Shown piece by piece: positions 35,559 through 45,145 of a DNA stretch of 64,000 nt (position 1 is the first letter of the stretch; every line of letters starts with the position of its first letter). The notes under the pieces are model-generated. The model was not told the origin of the DNA, made no database searches, and saw only the letters and a list, made by a program, of their open reading frames with translations. The stretch is from Pseudoalteromonas arabiensis (lineage in GTDB: Bacteria > Pseudomonadota > Gammaproteobacteria > Enterobacterales > Alteromonadaceae): positions 112,355 through 176,354 of the forward strand of contig NZ_LRUF01000025.1 of the NCBI RefSeq assembly GCF_001550155.1. The letters are read 5' to 3'. Made by a program: the position numbers and the translations under genes.

Positions 35559-36890
35559 TTATGGATGACGTTTTAATGATAAGTCGGCACTGATTTGCTC
35601 AACGGTTTGATTATCAAGAATATACCTCTTCATGATTAAAGCGACAAGCACGCTGCCAATTGCTGGATAAAGCGTAAATGAAATTAAAATGCCTGACAGC
35701 GTATGTTCACTGAGCTCTGTATTCGCTTCGTAACCGTAAAATGCGAGTAACCAACCAGCGATAGCACCACCAAGGGCAAGACCGAGCTTAATAAAAAATA
35801 CTACGCTCGCGTAGACAAGCCCTGTTAGTCGTTCGCCGGTTTTCCACTGGCCATAATCAATCGTGTCGGCCATTTTCGCCCACAGTAGTGGTGTTGCCAT
35901 TTGTGTGAAAAAACACCATAAAAAGTACACAATAAAAGCAAGAATCAGTTGTTCGCTTGGTAACCAAAATGCCACACAGCTAATTGCCGCAGAGATATAT
36001 TGCAAAAAAATATAAGCAGTTTTCTTATCAACGCGTTTACTTAACGGGTTTGCACACGCACAGCCTAGAATATTACCTATCATACCGAGAGTGACAAAGT
36101 AAGTGACCAGCTCTGCTTCACCAAGTACGTATTTTACATAGTAAATTGCAAGCGTTGTGCGCAATACCATACTAGTTAACAGCATAAGTGCAGCTAAGCA
36201 CAGCACCTTAAATGGGCCATTTTGCCAAAGCGTGTCGATGCGGTTTTTCCAACTCAATGATGAGCTGTTATGGGTTGTAACGCGCTCTTTAGTGAAGCGA
36301 AAACAAATCAAGAATAAGATGACGCCTAAGCCACTCATCAAGGCCATAGTGAGTTGATAGCCTGTGGCGTTATCACCTTTTCCTAACCAGTTTACTAACG
36401 GTAAGGTACAGGCACTAACTATTAGGCCGCCCAGCATGCCGAACACAAAACGATAAGATTGAATCGATACGCGCTCTTTAGGATCGCCACTTAACACTCC
36501 CCCCAATGCTGAATATGGAATATTAATGGCGGTGTAAACCAGCATTAGCAAAGTATAAGTGATAAAGGCGTAAATTACTTTACCAGATTCAGGTAACTCT
36601 GGCGTGGTGAAGGTGATCATACTGATCACCCCAAATGGTAGGGCTAGCCAGAGTAAATATGGGCGATAACTTCCCCATTTAGTCCGTGTTGCATCGGTTA
36701 ATGCGCCCATTAATGGGTCGGTAATTGCATCAACAATCCTCACCACCAAAAACAAGGTGCCGACAATAGCAGGTGAAATGCCAAAGATATCCGTATAGAA
36801 AAAAGTTAAAAATAACATCACTGTTTGAAAGATAATGTTACTTGCGGTATCACCTAATCCGTAGGCTACTTTCTCTTTTGTTGTCAGCAT
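35559..36890 (-). CDS. GPH-family sugar:cation symporter (MelB-like)
   Basis: The 443-residue inner-membrane protein has 12 hydrophobic segments and the glycoside-pentoside-hexuronide family patterns VAYGLGDTASNIIFQTVMLF, split as VAYGLGDTAS then NIIFQ, and ITDPLMGALTDATRTKWGSYRPY, split as ITDPLMGALTD then RTKWGSYRPY. It probably imports oligosaccharides or glucosides with a cation for hydrolysis by the GH1 enzyme encoded 18 bases upstream. The substrate is inferred from the locus. The LacI gene follows by 22 bases. Confidence 0.88.
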   Translation of the reverse strand: MLTTKEKVAYGLGDTASNIIFQTVMLFLTFFYTDIFGISPAIVGTLFLVVRIVDAITDPLMGALTDATRTKWGSYRPYLLWLALPFGVISMITFTTPELPESGKVIYAFITYTLLMLVYTAINIPYSALGGVLSGDPKERVSIQSYRFVFGMLGGLIVSACTLPLVNWLGKGDNATGYQLTMALMSGLGVILFLICFRFTKERVTTHNSSSLSWKNRIDTLWQNGPFKVLCLAALMLLTSMVLRTTLAIYYVKYVLGEAELVTYFVTLGMIGNILGCACANPLSKRVDKKTAYIFLQYISAAISCVAFWLPSEQLILAFIVYFLWCFFTQMATPLLWAKMADTIDYGQWKTGERLTGLVYASVVFFIKLGLALGGAIAGWLLAFYGYEANTELSEHTLSGILISFTLYPAIGSVLVALIMKRYILDNQTVEQISADLSLKRHP

Positions 36891-36908
36891 GTGTGTTCTC
36901 GTTTATTG

Positions 36909-38243
36909 TTATTTTTTTCGCTGTTTTAGCAGCGCACGGTATTGTTTTGCGCTTTCTTTTAAAATGCGCTGCTGGCTTTGGTAATCAATGTAAACTAATC
37001 CAAAGCGTTTTTCATAGCCATATGCCCATTCAAAGTTGTCCATTAAACTCCACGCAAAGTAGCCTTGAATGTCGACGCATTGTCGAATGGCATCACAGAC
37101 CGCATTTAAGTGGGTGTGATAATAATCAACGCGTTCAATGTCTTTAACTTCACCGTTTTCTAGGGTATCGGCCATGGCTGCGCCGTTTTCAGTGATATAC
37201 AGCTTTGGCAAATCATATTGCTGATCTAGTGATACAAGCAATTCAGTTAAACCTTGTGGGTAAACTTCCCAGCCCATATCGGTAACATGAACATCCGTTA
37301 GGCATGCTTCTTCAAACCAACCATCAGCGGTATGTTTGTAGTGTATGCGGGTATAGTAGTTAACACCAATAAAGTCGACGGCTTGACTAATAATGGTCAT
37401 ATCGTCAGCAAGGATAGTCGGTTTAACCTTTGCAGCCAACTCATCAAATAAAGAAGGGTATGTGCCTTCTAAAATCGCTTTGATATACCATTGGTTATGG
37501 TATTGATCGGCAAGTTCTGCGGCTTTTTTATCATCCGCAGTTAAAGGGTAAGCAGGGCTGAAGTTTAACACGATACCTGCTTCTGTTTCTGGGCAGTTTT
37601 TACGTAATACTTGCATGGCAAGGCCATGGGCAAGTAGTAAATGGTGAGCCGCCTGTCGGCCTGCTTGTTGCGATTTTATCCCCGGTGCATGCACACCCAC
37701 CTCATAACCTAAGTAGGCACTACAGAAGGGCTCATTCAAGGTTGCAAAGGAGTCGACTAAGTGGCCAAGATGTTGAGTAACAAGTTCGGCATATTCTTTG
37801 AATTTATAGGCTGTATCACGATTTAACCAACCTCCGTTATCTTCAAGGTATTGTGGTAAATCCCAGTGGTATAGGGTGACGTAGGTTTTAATATTACGCG
37901 CTTTTAACGCCGTTAATAACTGAACATAAAACGCCATACCTTGTTTGTTTATCGTGCCATCTTGATTCATGACCCGTGGCCAAGAAATTGATAAACGGTA
38001 AGCATCTACGGCTAAGTCAGCAATCATGTCTACATCTTGTTGCCAACGCGCAACATGGTCACATGCGACATCGCCATGACTTTGATCGGCAATTGCATCA
38101 GGCTTTTCACAAAACGTATCCCAGATACAATCGAGACGCTGTTCACGTGCGCCTTCAATTTGAAACGACGCAGTCGCAACACCAAAAGTAAATTCAGGTT
38201 TGAGTAAAAATGAGTCAGGCAAAAGAGAAATTGATTTATACAC
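36909..38243 (-). CDS. GH1 beta-glucosidase
   Basis: The 444-residue protein has no signal peptide and would act in the cytoplasm. GH1 signatures are FQIEGA near the N-terminus, YHWDLPQYLEDNGGW, the acid/base Glu171 in TLNEPF, the nucleophile Glu352 in YITENGA, and WSLMDNFEWAYGYEKRFGLV. It would hydrolyse terminal non-reducing beta-D-glucose from imported oligosaccharides. The start is GTG. It is the first gene of the repressor operon, reading away from the FHS transporter gene, with two LacI-type operators in between. Confidence 0.93.
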   Translation of the reverse strand: MYKSISLLPDSFLLKPEFTFGVATASFQIEGAREQRLDCIWDTFCEKPDAIADQSHGDVACDHVARWQQDVDMIADLAVDAYRLSISWPRVMNQDGTINKQGMAFYVQLLTALKARNIKTYVTLYHWDLPQYLEDNGGWLNRDTAYKFKEYAELVTQHLGHLVDSFATLNEPFCSAYLGYEVGVHAPGIKSQQAGRQAAHHLLLAHGLAMQVLRKNCPETEAGIVLNFSPAYPLTADDKKAAELADQYHNQWYIKAILEGTYPSLFDELAAKVKPTILADDMTIISQAVDFIGVNYYTRIHYKHTADGWFEEACLTDVHVTDMGWEVYPQGLTELLVSLDQQYDLPKLYITENGAAMADTLENGEVKDIERVDYYHTHLNAVCDAIRQCVDIQGYFAWSLMDNFEWAYGYEKRFGLVYIDYQSQQRILKESAKQYRALLKQRKK

Positions 38244-38305
38244 AGTTATGAGTCGTCCTTCGCATTGTTTTTGTAAGACAAACCAAAATGCAGAGTTACA
38301 ATTTG

Positions 38306-38319
38306 TGAAAGCGCTTACA
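38306..38319. promoter_or_regulatory. LacI-type operator 1
   Basis: TGAAAGCGCTTACA differs from the perfect palindrome by one base. It lies in the divergent GH1/FHS-transporter promoter region, and a TTGCAA hexamer follows 6 bases away at 38326-38331. Confidence 0.8.
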
Positions 38320-38336
38320 ATTTTATTGCAAATAAA

Positions 38337-38364
38337 TTGCTATATATGATTAATATGTTATAAA
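38337..38364 (+). promoter_or_regulatory. Candidate promoter of the FHS-GH3-GH16 operon
   Basis: TTGCTA (38337-38342) and TATAAA (38359-38364) are 16 bases apart. Operator 2 begins on the next base, covering the expected start of transcription, as for a repressed promoter. Confidence 0.55.
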
Positions 38365-38391
38365 TGTAAGCGCTTACATTTTATGTTGCAA
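38363..38391 (-). promoter_or_regulatory. Candidate promoter of the GH1-symporter-lacI operon
   Basis: On the minus strand TTGCAA (38391-38386) and TACATT (38368-38363) are 17 bases apart, with operator 2 largely inside the spacer. One repressor dimer could thus close both divergent promoters. Confidence 0.5.
38365..38378. promoter_or_regulatory. LacI-type operator 2 (perfect palindrome)
   Basis: TGTAAGCGCTTACA is a perfect 14-base palindrome, extending to 16 bases with flanking A and T. It carries the central CpG typical of LacI/GalR operators. A TTGCAA hexamer lies 7 bases away. Confidence 0.85.
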
Positions 38392-38477
38392 TAGTTTTTT
38401 GCTTTTTTATTCTTCATTACTTAGCACTATAACTAATGTAACAAACTGAAAAATATAAATAACTAGAGAATAAAATT

Positions 38478-39737
38478 ATGGCCCATGTTTCAACGCCTGT
38501 TTCAGGTAACGCGAGTCAAGGGGCAATGCCAAAGCAACACTTTGCACTGGCATCCTTGACCACATTATTTTTTATGTGGGGGTTTATCACTTGTTTGAAT
38601 GACATTTTGATCCCTTACCTAAAAGGAATGTTTTCGCTTAATTATACGCAAGCCATGCTTATACAGTTTTGCTTTTTTGGTGCGTATTTTGTGATGTCGA
38701 TCCCTGCTGGCAAGTTGGTAAGTCGTATTGGTTATCAGTTTGGTATTGTCGTTGGGTTAGTGGTAGCAGCAATCGGTTGTGCGCTGTTTTATCCCGCCGC
38801 TGTTGCCCATGTGTACGAATTATTTTTACTGGCTTTGTTTGTACTAGCCTCTGGTATCACTATTTTACAAGTATCAGCAAATCCCTATGTGAGTGTACTT
38901 GGCCCGCAAAAAACAGCCTCGTCACGTTTGACTATGACACAAGCATTTAACTCATTAGGCACCACAGTCGCGCCGATTTTTGGCGGTTGGTTAATTTTAA
39001 CTGAAGTAAGTCAAGCCACTGCGGAGCAAGTAAAATTTCCCTATTTAATGTTATCTGCCAGCTTATTAGTACTTGCTGTAATTTTTGCATTTCTAAAGCT
39101 GCCTAAATTAGGTAAAGAAAGCGATAGTGAAGCAGCACAACAAGATTTAGAAGACTTTGTTGATTTAGGTAGTGTTTGGCGTTATCGCCACCTGATTTTA
39201 GGTGCCATCGGTATCTTTGTATATGTGGGCGCAGAAGTGGCGATTGGTAGCTTTTTGGTGGGCTTTCTGACCTTAGATAACATTGCTGGCCTCGCAGAAA
39301 AAGAAGCGGCTCATTATATTAGTTATTACTTCGCAGGTGCCATGGTGGGTCGCTTTATTGGAGCTGCTGTGATGCAAAAATTTAATGCAGGTAAGGTGTT
39401 GGCATGTCATGGCTTACTTGCCGTACTACTTGTTGCAATTGCTATGACAGGTGAGGGGAGCCTTGCTATGTGGGCTATTTTACTGGTTGGCTTATGTAAC
39501 TCGATTATGTTCCCAACAATTTTCAGCCTAGCATTACATGGCCTTGGCAAATACACCTCAAAAGGCTCAGGTATTTTATGCTTAGCAATTGTGGGGGGGG
39601 CAATTATTCCATTATTGCAAGGCGTATTAGCCGATTCTGTTGGCGTGCAAATGGCGTTGTTTTTACCTATCGCCTGTTACTTATATATAACTTACTTTGC
39701 GTTAGTTGGCTCAAAAGTATCAACTCAGACTTCATAG
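38478..39737 (+). CDS. FHS-family sugar:proton symporter (glucose/galactose type)
   Basis: The 419-residue protein has 12 membrane segments and matches FucP/GluP-type transporters in [37 protein letters not shown] and [15 protein letters not shown]. It probably imports glucose or a related monosaccharide released by the GH3 and GH16 enzymes. It is the first gene of an operon and starts about 100 bases after a LacI-type operator. GH3 follows by 8 bases. Confidence 0.9.
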   Translation: MAHVSTPVSGNASQGAMPKQHFALASLTTLFFMWGFITCLNDILIPYLKGMFSLNYTQAMLIQFCFFGAYFVMSIPAGKLVSRIGYQFGIVVGLVVAAIGCALFYPAAVAHVYELFLLALFVLASGITILQVSANPYVSVLGPQKTASSRLTMTQAFNSLGTTVAPIFGGWLILTEVSQATAEQVKFPYLMLSASLLVLAVIFAFLKLPKLGKESDSEAAQQDLEDFVDLGSVWRYRHLILGAIGIFVYVGAEVAIGSFLVGFLTLDNIAGLAEKEAAHYISYYFAGAMVGRFIGAAVMQKFNAGKVLACHGLLAVLLVAIAMTGEGSLAMWAILLVGLCNSIMFPTIFSLALHGLGKYTSKGSGILCLAIVGGAIIPLLQGVLADSVGVQMALFLPIACYLYITYFALVGSKVSTQTS

Positions 39738-39745
39738 GTGCAAAA

Positions 39746-42262
39746 ATGAAATTGAAAGAAACAGTCACTCTTTGTTCGTTAGTGATGGCAAGCGTCAGCA
39801 TGCTAGGTTGTACTGGGCAAGACAAGGTGGCAAACGTGAGCACTGAGCAAGAAATTTGGCCAAATATCGAAACAGGCATTGCTGCAAACCCAGAGATGGA
39901 AGCAAAAATAGCAAAAATGCTGGCAAATATGACCCTTGAGCAAAAAATTGCGCAAATGATCCAGCCAGAAATTCGTGATATTAGCGTTGAAGATATGCGT
40001 AAATACGGTTTTGGCTCTTACCTCAATGGCGGTGGTGCATTCCCAAATAATGATAAACACGCCAGTGCCGCAGATTGGATTGAGCTTGCTGAAAAAATGT
40101 ACCAAGCCTCAATTGATGACTCCCTTGATGGCAGCTCAATCCCGACTATGTGGGGCACCGATGCCGTGCATGGCCACAACAACGTGATTGGTGCGACGTT
40201 ATTCCCGCATAACATTGGTTTGGGTGCAACAAACAACCCTGAGTTAATTGAAAAAATTGCAGCCGCTACCGCGCAAGAAGTAATGGTAACAGGTATTGAC
40301 TGGGTGTTCGCACCAACAGTCGCAGTTGTTCGTGACGACCGTTGGGGTCGTACTTATGAAGGCTATTCTGAAGACCCTGAAATTGTGAAAGCATACTCAG
40401 CAGCCATTGTTAAAGGCTTGCAAGGTGCGGTTGATGATGACTTCTTATCAGATAAGCGTGTGATCAGTACGGTTAAACACTTTTTAGGTGATGGCGGTAC
40501 CGAAGGCGGTGATGACCAAGGCAATAACACGGCATCTGAGCAAGAATTATTTGATATTCATGCGCAAGGTTATGTTGGCGGTTTAGGTGCGGGTGCACAA
40601 ACCGTAATGGCGTCATTCAACAGCTGGAATGGTGAAAAAATTCACGGTAGTAAATACTTACTTACCGACGTACTAAAAGGCAAAATGGGTTTTGATGGTT
40701 TTGTTGTTGGTGACTGGAACGGCCACGGTCAAATTCCGAGTTGTACTAATGGCAACTGTGCGCAAGCAGCAAATGCCGGTCTTGATGTGTACATGGTACC
40801 GACAGATGCATGGAAACCACTTTACGAAAACCTTATCAAGCAAGTTAAAAGTGGCGAAATTGCACAAAGCCGCATCGATGATGCAGTAACGCGTATCTTA
40901 CGTGTAAAAATGCGCGCAGGTTTGTTTGATAAGCCAAGCCCTGCTAAGCGTCCGCTTTCTGGTAAAACAGAGATCATTGGCAGTGCAGAACATCGTGCAG
41001 TTGCAAAACAAGCGGTCCGTGAATCACTGGTTCTTCTGAAAAATAAACAGCAGTTGCTACCGCTATCAGCAAATGCAAATGTATTAGTTGCCGGTCAAGG
41101 CGCAGATAACATTGGCATGCAGTCAGGTGGTTGGACAATCACATGGCAGGGTACAGGTAATGAGAATAGCGACTTCCCAGGCGGGACTTCTATTTTGGAT
41201 GGGATCAAACAAACGGTTGAGCATGCGGGCGGGCAAGTTAGTTATGACTTAAACGGTGAGTTTGATTCCCGTCCAGATGTTGCCATTGTGGTGTTTGGCG
41301 AGCAACCATACGCAGAAGGCAATGGTGATTTAGATAACCTTGAATACCAACGCGGTAATAAAACTGATTTAGCCCTGCTTAAAAAGCTAAAAGATGCCGG
41401 CATTCCTGTGGTGTCGCTATTTATTAGTGGTCGTCCAATGTGGGTGAATGCTGAGCTTAATGCCAGCGATGCATTTGTCGCAACTTGGTTACCTGGGAGT
41501 GAAGGTGATGCAATCAGCGATGTTATTTTTAAAAAACAAGATGGCACTATTAATCATGACTTTAAAGGTAAGTTATCGTTCTCATGGCCAAATAACCCGG
41601 TAGGTAACGAAAACCGTGGCGATAAAGATTACGCGCCACTATTGCCTTATGGCTTTGGCTTAACGTATCAAGATAAAAATACATTAGCGGATGACCTAAG
41701 CGAAAAATCACAAGTTTCTGCTAAATTAGAAGACTTAGTATTATTTGAACGTGCCGTAAAAGCACCGTGGTCACTGCAACTACAAAGTGGCTCTGAGCGA
41801 CAAGCCATGACCAGTAGTCGTGCAGCACTTAACGCTGTTAGCGTAAAAACTTTTGATAAAGACGTACAAGAAGATGCGCGCGCAATCAGCTTTAATGGTA
41901 AAGAAGCGGCTGCGGTTCGTTTAATGGCGGCGTTCCCATCGGATTTACGTTCATACGTTGAAAAAGCGGGTCAACTGCAAATGCAAATTAAGGTAGACCA
42001 AGCTGCTGATGCGCCGCTAATGCTAGGTATGCAATGTGGTGAAAACTGTAGCGGTCAATTTGATATTAGCAAACACCTTAAAGCAGCACATGATTGGCAA
42101 ACGCTAACTGTAGATTTGAGCTGCTTTGCTGAGCAAGGTGTGCAGCTTGGGCAAGTATTCTCGCCTTGGCAATTAGCCACTGAAGGTGCATGGCAAGTCT
42201 CAATTGCTAAACTATCAGTAACGAGCGCACACACTGAGGATGCAACGCTCTCATGTCAGTAA
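39746..42262 (+). CDS. GH3 exo-beta-glucanase lipoprotein, ExoP-like
   Basis: The 838-residue protein is a predicted lipoprotein (lipobox MLGC, Cys22). It has the GH3 barrel, with nucleophile Asp323 in GFVVGDWNGHGQ, an alpha/beta sandwich domain, and a C-terminal beta domain of about 170 residues. This layout and length match ExoP, an exo-1,3/1,4-beta-glucanase from Pseudoalteromonas. It would release glucose from beta-glucan oligomers at the cell surface or in the periplasm. The ATG at 39746 is used because the lipoprotein signal starts there. It overlaps the GH16 gene by 10 bases. Confidence 0.92.
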   Translation: MKLKETVTLCSLVMASVSMLGCTGQDKVANVSTEQEIWPNIETGIAANPEMEAKIAKMLANMTLEQKIAQMIQPEIRDISVEDMRKYGFGSYLNGGGAFPNNDKHASAADWIELAEKMYQASIDDSLDGSSIPTMWGTDAVHGHNNVIGATLFPHNIGLGATNNPELIEKIAAATAQEVMVTGIDWVFAPTVAVVRDDRWGRTYEGYSEDPEIVKAYSAAIVKGLQGAVDDDFLSDKRVISTVKHFLGDGGTEGGDDQGNNTASEQELFDIHAQGYVGGLGAGAQTVMASFNSWNGEKIHGSKYLLTDVLKGKMGFDGFVVGDWNGHGQIPSCTNGNCAQAANAGLDVYMVPTDAWKPLYENLIKQVKSGEIAQSRIDDAVTRILRVKMRAGLFDKPSPAKRPLSGKTEIIGSAEHRAVAKQAVRESLVLLKNKQQLLPLSANANVLVAGQGADNIGMQSGGWTITWQGTGNENSDFPGGTSILDGIKQTVEHAGGQVSYDLNGEFDSRPDVAIVVFGEQPYAEGNGDLDNLEYQRGNKTDLALLKKLKDAGIPVVSLFISGRPMWVNAELNASDAFVATWLPGSEGDAISDVIFKKQDGTINHDFKGKLSFSWPNNPVGNENRGDKDYAPLLPYGFGLTYQDKNTLADDLSEKSQVSAKLEDLVLFERAVKAPWSLQLQSGSERQAMTSSRAALNAVSVKTFDKDVQEDARAISFNGKEAAAVRLMAAFPSDLRSYVEKAGQLQMQIKVDQAADAPLMLGMQCGENCSGQFDISKHLKAAHDWQTLTVDLSCFAEQGVQLGQVFSPWQLATEGAWQVSIAKLSVTSAHTEDATLSCQ

Positions 42263-43290
42263 AATCGTATGCTGTTATTTTGCTAACAGGTGCGCTTAGT
42301 GCCTGTCAGCAAACCCCTGCGCCTGTTAAAGCCAGCCTAGGAGAAGGCTGGCAGTTAGTTTGGCAAGATGAATTTTCGCAAAATGATCTCGACCTAACTA
42401 AGTGGCAACACGAAGTAAATTGTCGAGGTGGCGGTAATGATGAGCAGCAATGTTATACCGCGCGTAGCGAAAACAGTTTTGTTAAAGATGGCATATTGCA
42501 TATTGTTGCTCGCCAAGAGCAATACACTGGGCCTTTACATAATAGCGATGAAGTGAGCAGCGATGCTGAGCGAGAAAAACAAGCAACTCAGCCGTTTACT
42601 TCTGCACGCTTACGCACAAAAAACTTAGCAGATTGGCGATACGGCCGGTTTGAAATTCGCGCTAAATTGCCAGCAGGGCAAGGTGCGTGGCCAGCAATTT
42701 GGATGTTACCGACAGACTGGCATTATGGTCGCTGGGCATCATCAGGCGAAATAGACATCATGGAAGCAGTTAATTTAAAGACGCTTACTGATGACAAAAC
42801 AGCGCCAGCAGGCAGCCTTGAGACACGCGTACACGGCACCTTGCATTACGGTGGTCCTGCACCCAAAAATGTTTACAGTGGTACGCCGTACCGCTTCAGT
42901 GAAGCAGATAACCCAGCTGATAACTTTCATGTTTATGCCCTTGAATGGCAGCAAGATGAAATTCGTTGGTATGTTGATGATGTTCACTATGCAACGTTTC
43001 GTCACGACCAGTGGTATTCAACATCACAACAACAAGACGGCTCGTTTATAGAAAATACCGGCTTTGCTCCGTTTGATCAGCGTTTTCATTTACTTCTTAA
43101 CTTTGCAGTAGGCGGAAACTGGCCAGCCAATGTGAATGACAAAGGCGTTGATTCTACAGGTTACCCTAAGCAAATGCTGGTGGATTACGTACGTGTTTTT
43201 CAATGTAGTAAAAATAGTGAAACAGGTATTGGCTGCGCAACAACACAGCCATCAGCAGTACAAATAAAGGGTAATACCATTGCGCAATAA
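42253..43290 (+). CDS. GH16 endo-beta-1,3-glucanase (laminarinase-type) lipoprotein
   Basis: The 345-residue protein is a predicted lipoprotein (LSAC lipobox, Cys18). The GH16 catalytic signature is complete: Glu166, Asp168 and Glu171 in ASSGEIDIMEAVN, with WPAIWMLP before and FHLLLNFAVGGNWPG-like LLLNFAVGGNWP after. Laminarinases of this type cut internal beta-1,3 bonds. Lichenase-type specificity cannot be fully excluded. The start overlaps the GH3 end. It ends the plus-strand operon. Confidence 0.9.
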   Translation: MSVKSYAVILLTGALSACQQTPAPVKASLGEGWQLVWQDEFSQNDLDLTKWQHEVNCRGGGNDEQQCYTARSENSFVKDGILHIVARQEQYTGPLHNSDEVSSDAEREKQATQPFTSARLRTKNLADWRYGRFEIRAKLPAGQGAWPAIWMLPTDWHYGRWASSGEIDIMEAVNLKTLTDDKTAPAGSLETRVHGTLHYGGPAPKNVYSGTPYRFSEADNPADNFHVYALEWQQDEIRWYVDDVHYATFRHDQWYSTSQQQDGSFIENTGFAPFDQRFHLLLNFAVGGNWPANVNDKGVDSTGYPKQMLVDYVRVFQCSKNSETGIGCATTQPSAVQIKGNTIAQ

Positions 43291-43295
43291 CAGAG

Positions 43296-43320
43296 CACTT
43301 AATTAAGCGGATTGGTATAA
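43296..43320 (+). repeat. Dispersed 25-bp intergenic element, copy 2
   Basis: This copy matches the element at 35-59 with one difference. It begins 6 bases after the GH16 stop and is followed by a long hairpin. Confidence 0.6.
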
Positions 43321-43327
43321 GTGAATT

Positions 43328-43388
43328 ATGAACCAAGAGCCTGCAGATGCTTCGCCGAACTCGTTGCATCCGCTGGCTTTTGGTTCAT
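43328..43388. repeat. Long imperfect hairpin between converging operons
   Basis: The outer arms ATGAACCAA (43328-43336) and TTGGTTCAT (43380-43388) are exact. Next come AGCC/GGCT and GATGC/GCATC pairs, giving a roughly 60-base imperfect palindrome. It ends one base before the JmjC-like gene's stop. It may terminate both operons or be part of a repeat element; there is no T tract. Confidence 0.55.
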
Positions 43389-43389
43389 T

Positions 43390-44400
43390 CTATCGGTTGA
43401 GCTTTTGTAGTAATAGCTGTCTTATTCTTCTGGCCGTTAGTTCGTCGATATCCGCTAATATCCCTTGCGCAGGCTCAGCAACGTGGCTTGCTAAATCCAC
43501 ACCATCAGCAAACACATAATGATTAAATAGTTGCTGCCATTTCTGCTTATGCTCGTTTGGTAAGTCTTTAATTGCCAGCATACTGTGCAGCATGGCATCA
43601 AATGGATTTGCTAAATACTCTGGGGCTTGTCGCCACCAATAGTTTACTAATACATTAAACGGACTGGTTGCGCTCACCTGATGCCACCAAAGTGCTGGAA
43701 TATAAATAGCATCGCCAGGGCCAAGGGTGGCTGATTGCGCCTTTGCTACAGCCTCTTTAAAGCGCGGAAAGCGGCTGAAATCAGGATTATTAAAATCAAC
43801 CAAGCTAATCGCTTGCCCAGCGGGTGTAAATTCGAGTGGGCCAACGTAAAGGTTATTGACCTGATCAGTTGGCAATAGAGTAAACGTACGCTCACCCGCA
43901 GCAACACAGGCTAGGTTATCAGCATTGTCATAGTGAGCCGCAATCTGGCTATGATTTCCCACCCAGAGACTTGTTAGGCAGTTATAATCGGTCACTGTTA
44001 ATGGGTTCTTAAGGCTAAAGCTAGGAGCACAATACTCCACAGCAGTAGAGCCCATATATAGAGAATCACAGTCGGTTTGCGACAGTTTTAGTGCTAGTTT
44101 TTGTAGCACAGAAAGTAGATTATCGGCCTGCTGTGAAAAATTAAGCCCCGAGAAATCAGTGTTATAAAAATAACGACCTTGATGAATAGCGTCGCTGCTA
44201 AAACTACGTACTGGGGCGTGATTGGCAAGGCCTAAAAGGTAGTCCAAGGCGTTTTTAGAGCCTTGTTTAGCCGCGATGACTTGTGGCCAATCAGCACAGA
44301 GATCTCTTATTACCAGTGGCTCAGTTTGCTCAGCTAAAAACAGTTTAAGATCAGCAATGCTGGAAGCATGGCATTCTTTTATTGGCGCAGCCACAAACAT
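43390..44400 (-). CDS. JmjC/cupin-8-like protein of the TonB receptor operon
   Basis: The 336-residue protein resembles cupin-8 (JmjC-like) proteins: a double-stranded beta-helix core with HYDNADNLACVAAGERTF (iron ligand pair His-x-Asp) and GPGDAIYIPALWWHQV, split as GPGDAIYIPAL then WWHQV (distal His). Fe(II)/2-oxoglutarate chemistry is plausible but the substrate is unknown. Such proteins recur beside SapC and halogenase-like genes downstream of TonB receptors. Its start overlaps the sapC stop (TAATG). Confidence 0.8.
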   Translation of the reverse strand: MFVAAPIKECHASSIADLKLFLAEQTEPLVIRDLCADWPQVIAAKQGSKNALDYLLGLANHAPVRSFSSDAIHQGRYFYNTDFSGLNFSQQADNLLSVLQKLALKLSQTDCDSLYMGSTAVEYCAPSFSLKNPLTVTDYNCLTSLWVGNHSQIAAHYDNADNLACVAAGERTFTLLPTDQVNNLYVGPLEFTPAGQAISLVDFNNPDFSRFPRFKEAVAKAQSATLGPGDAIYIPALWWHQVSATSPFNVLVNYWWRQAPEYLANPFDAMLHSMLAIKDLPNEHKQKWQQLFNHYVFADGVDLASHVAEPAQGILADIDELTARRIRQLLLQKLNR

Positions 44401-45125
44401 TACTGCTTAGCCCACTTTTTATCAAGCAAATGAGGAATTTGCTCCATTGATGCCAGCACCATATAAATAGCCTGCAAGTCACCTTGTTGTTGTAACTGCT
44501 TGAGTTGTTCTGCAGTTAAGTTATTTAGTGCCTGCTGGTTAATGGTATAGAAACCAGTTACAGTGACCTTTTCACCATTTTTTTGAGCATATTCAATGCT
44601 AAACGCTTCGAGTAAATCAACGCTTAGTAAACGTTCAAAAAACTGATTAATTGTTTGGTGTTCTTGATGTAACGCGTTAAGTACTTGAGCAATATGATTT
44701 AAGTAATCGCTATTCCCACCATGTTCAAGGAAAATGGCTTCACCATCGCGTGTGCTTATACGTGGGCTGTCTAAATCAATATGTACCACCAGTGATTGCT
44801 CAGGAATGCCATTGTTATACTGGGTTTGTTGACCAATTAAAAATGGCTGGCGCTGCATACTCAGTGGTAAGTAACTCAGTTGTAATTCGGCTTGTTCGTT
44901 AAGCAACAAGTTCTCGCCATTTTCAAAACCAAATAAAGCGAGGGCTTCAAATTGGCCTGTTTGCGGGTGCTTACGAAATACGATGGGTTGATTTGCTTGA
45001 ACTTTAGCAAACTCGCTTGGGAATACGGTAGCACAGCTAATATTATCGCCCCAGTTAGCACCGCGTGTAGTGATCACTTTTAGGTCTTTATGGCTGATGT
45101 TATCAAGTAATACATGATTGGCCAT
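44400..45125 (-). CDS. SapC family protein
   Basis: The 241-residue protein matches SapC: HKDLKVITTRGANWGDNIS near the N-terminus, ALALFGFENGENLLLN in the middle and a LTAEQLKQLQQQGDLQAIY C-terminal helix. The family is named from the Campylobacter S-layer locus, but its members in Alteromonadales accompany TonB receptors and their function is not established. AGGAGG lies 4 bases before the ATG. It is the third gene of the TonB receptor operon. Confidence 0.83.
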   Translation of the reverse strand: MANHVLLDNISHKDLKVITTRGANWGDNISCATVFPSEFAKVQANQPIVFRKHPQTGQFEALALFGFENGENLLLNEQAELQLSYLPLSMQRQPFLIGQQTQYNNGIPEQSLVVHIDLDSPRISTRDGEAIFLEHGGNSDYLNHIAQVLNALHQEHQTINQFFERLLSVDLLEAFSIEYAQKNGEKVTVTGFYTINQQALNNLTAEQLKQLQQQGDLQAIYMVLASMEQIPHLLDKKWAKQ

Positions 45126-45145
45126 TGGGCCTCCTAATGCTGAGA

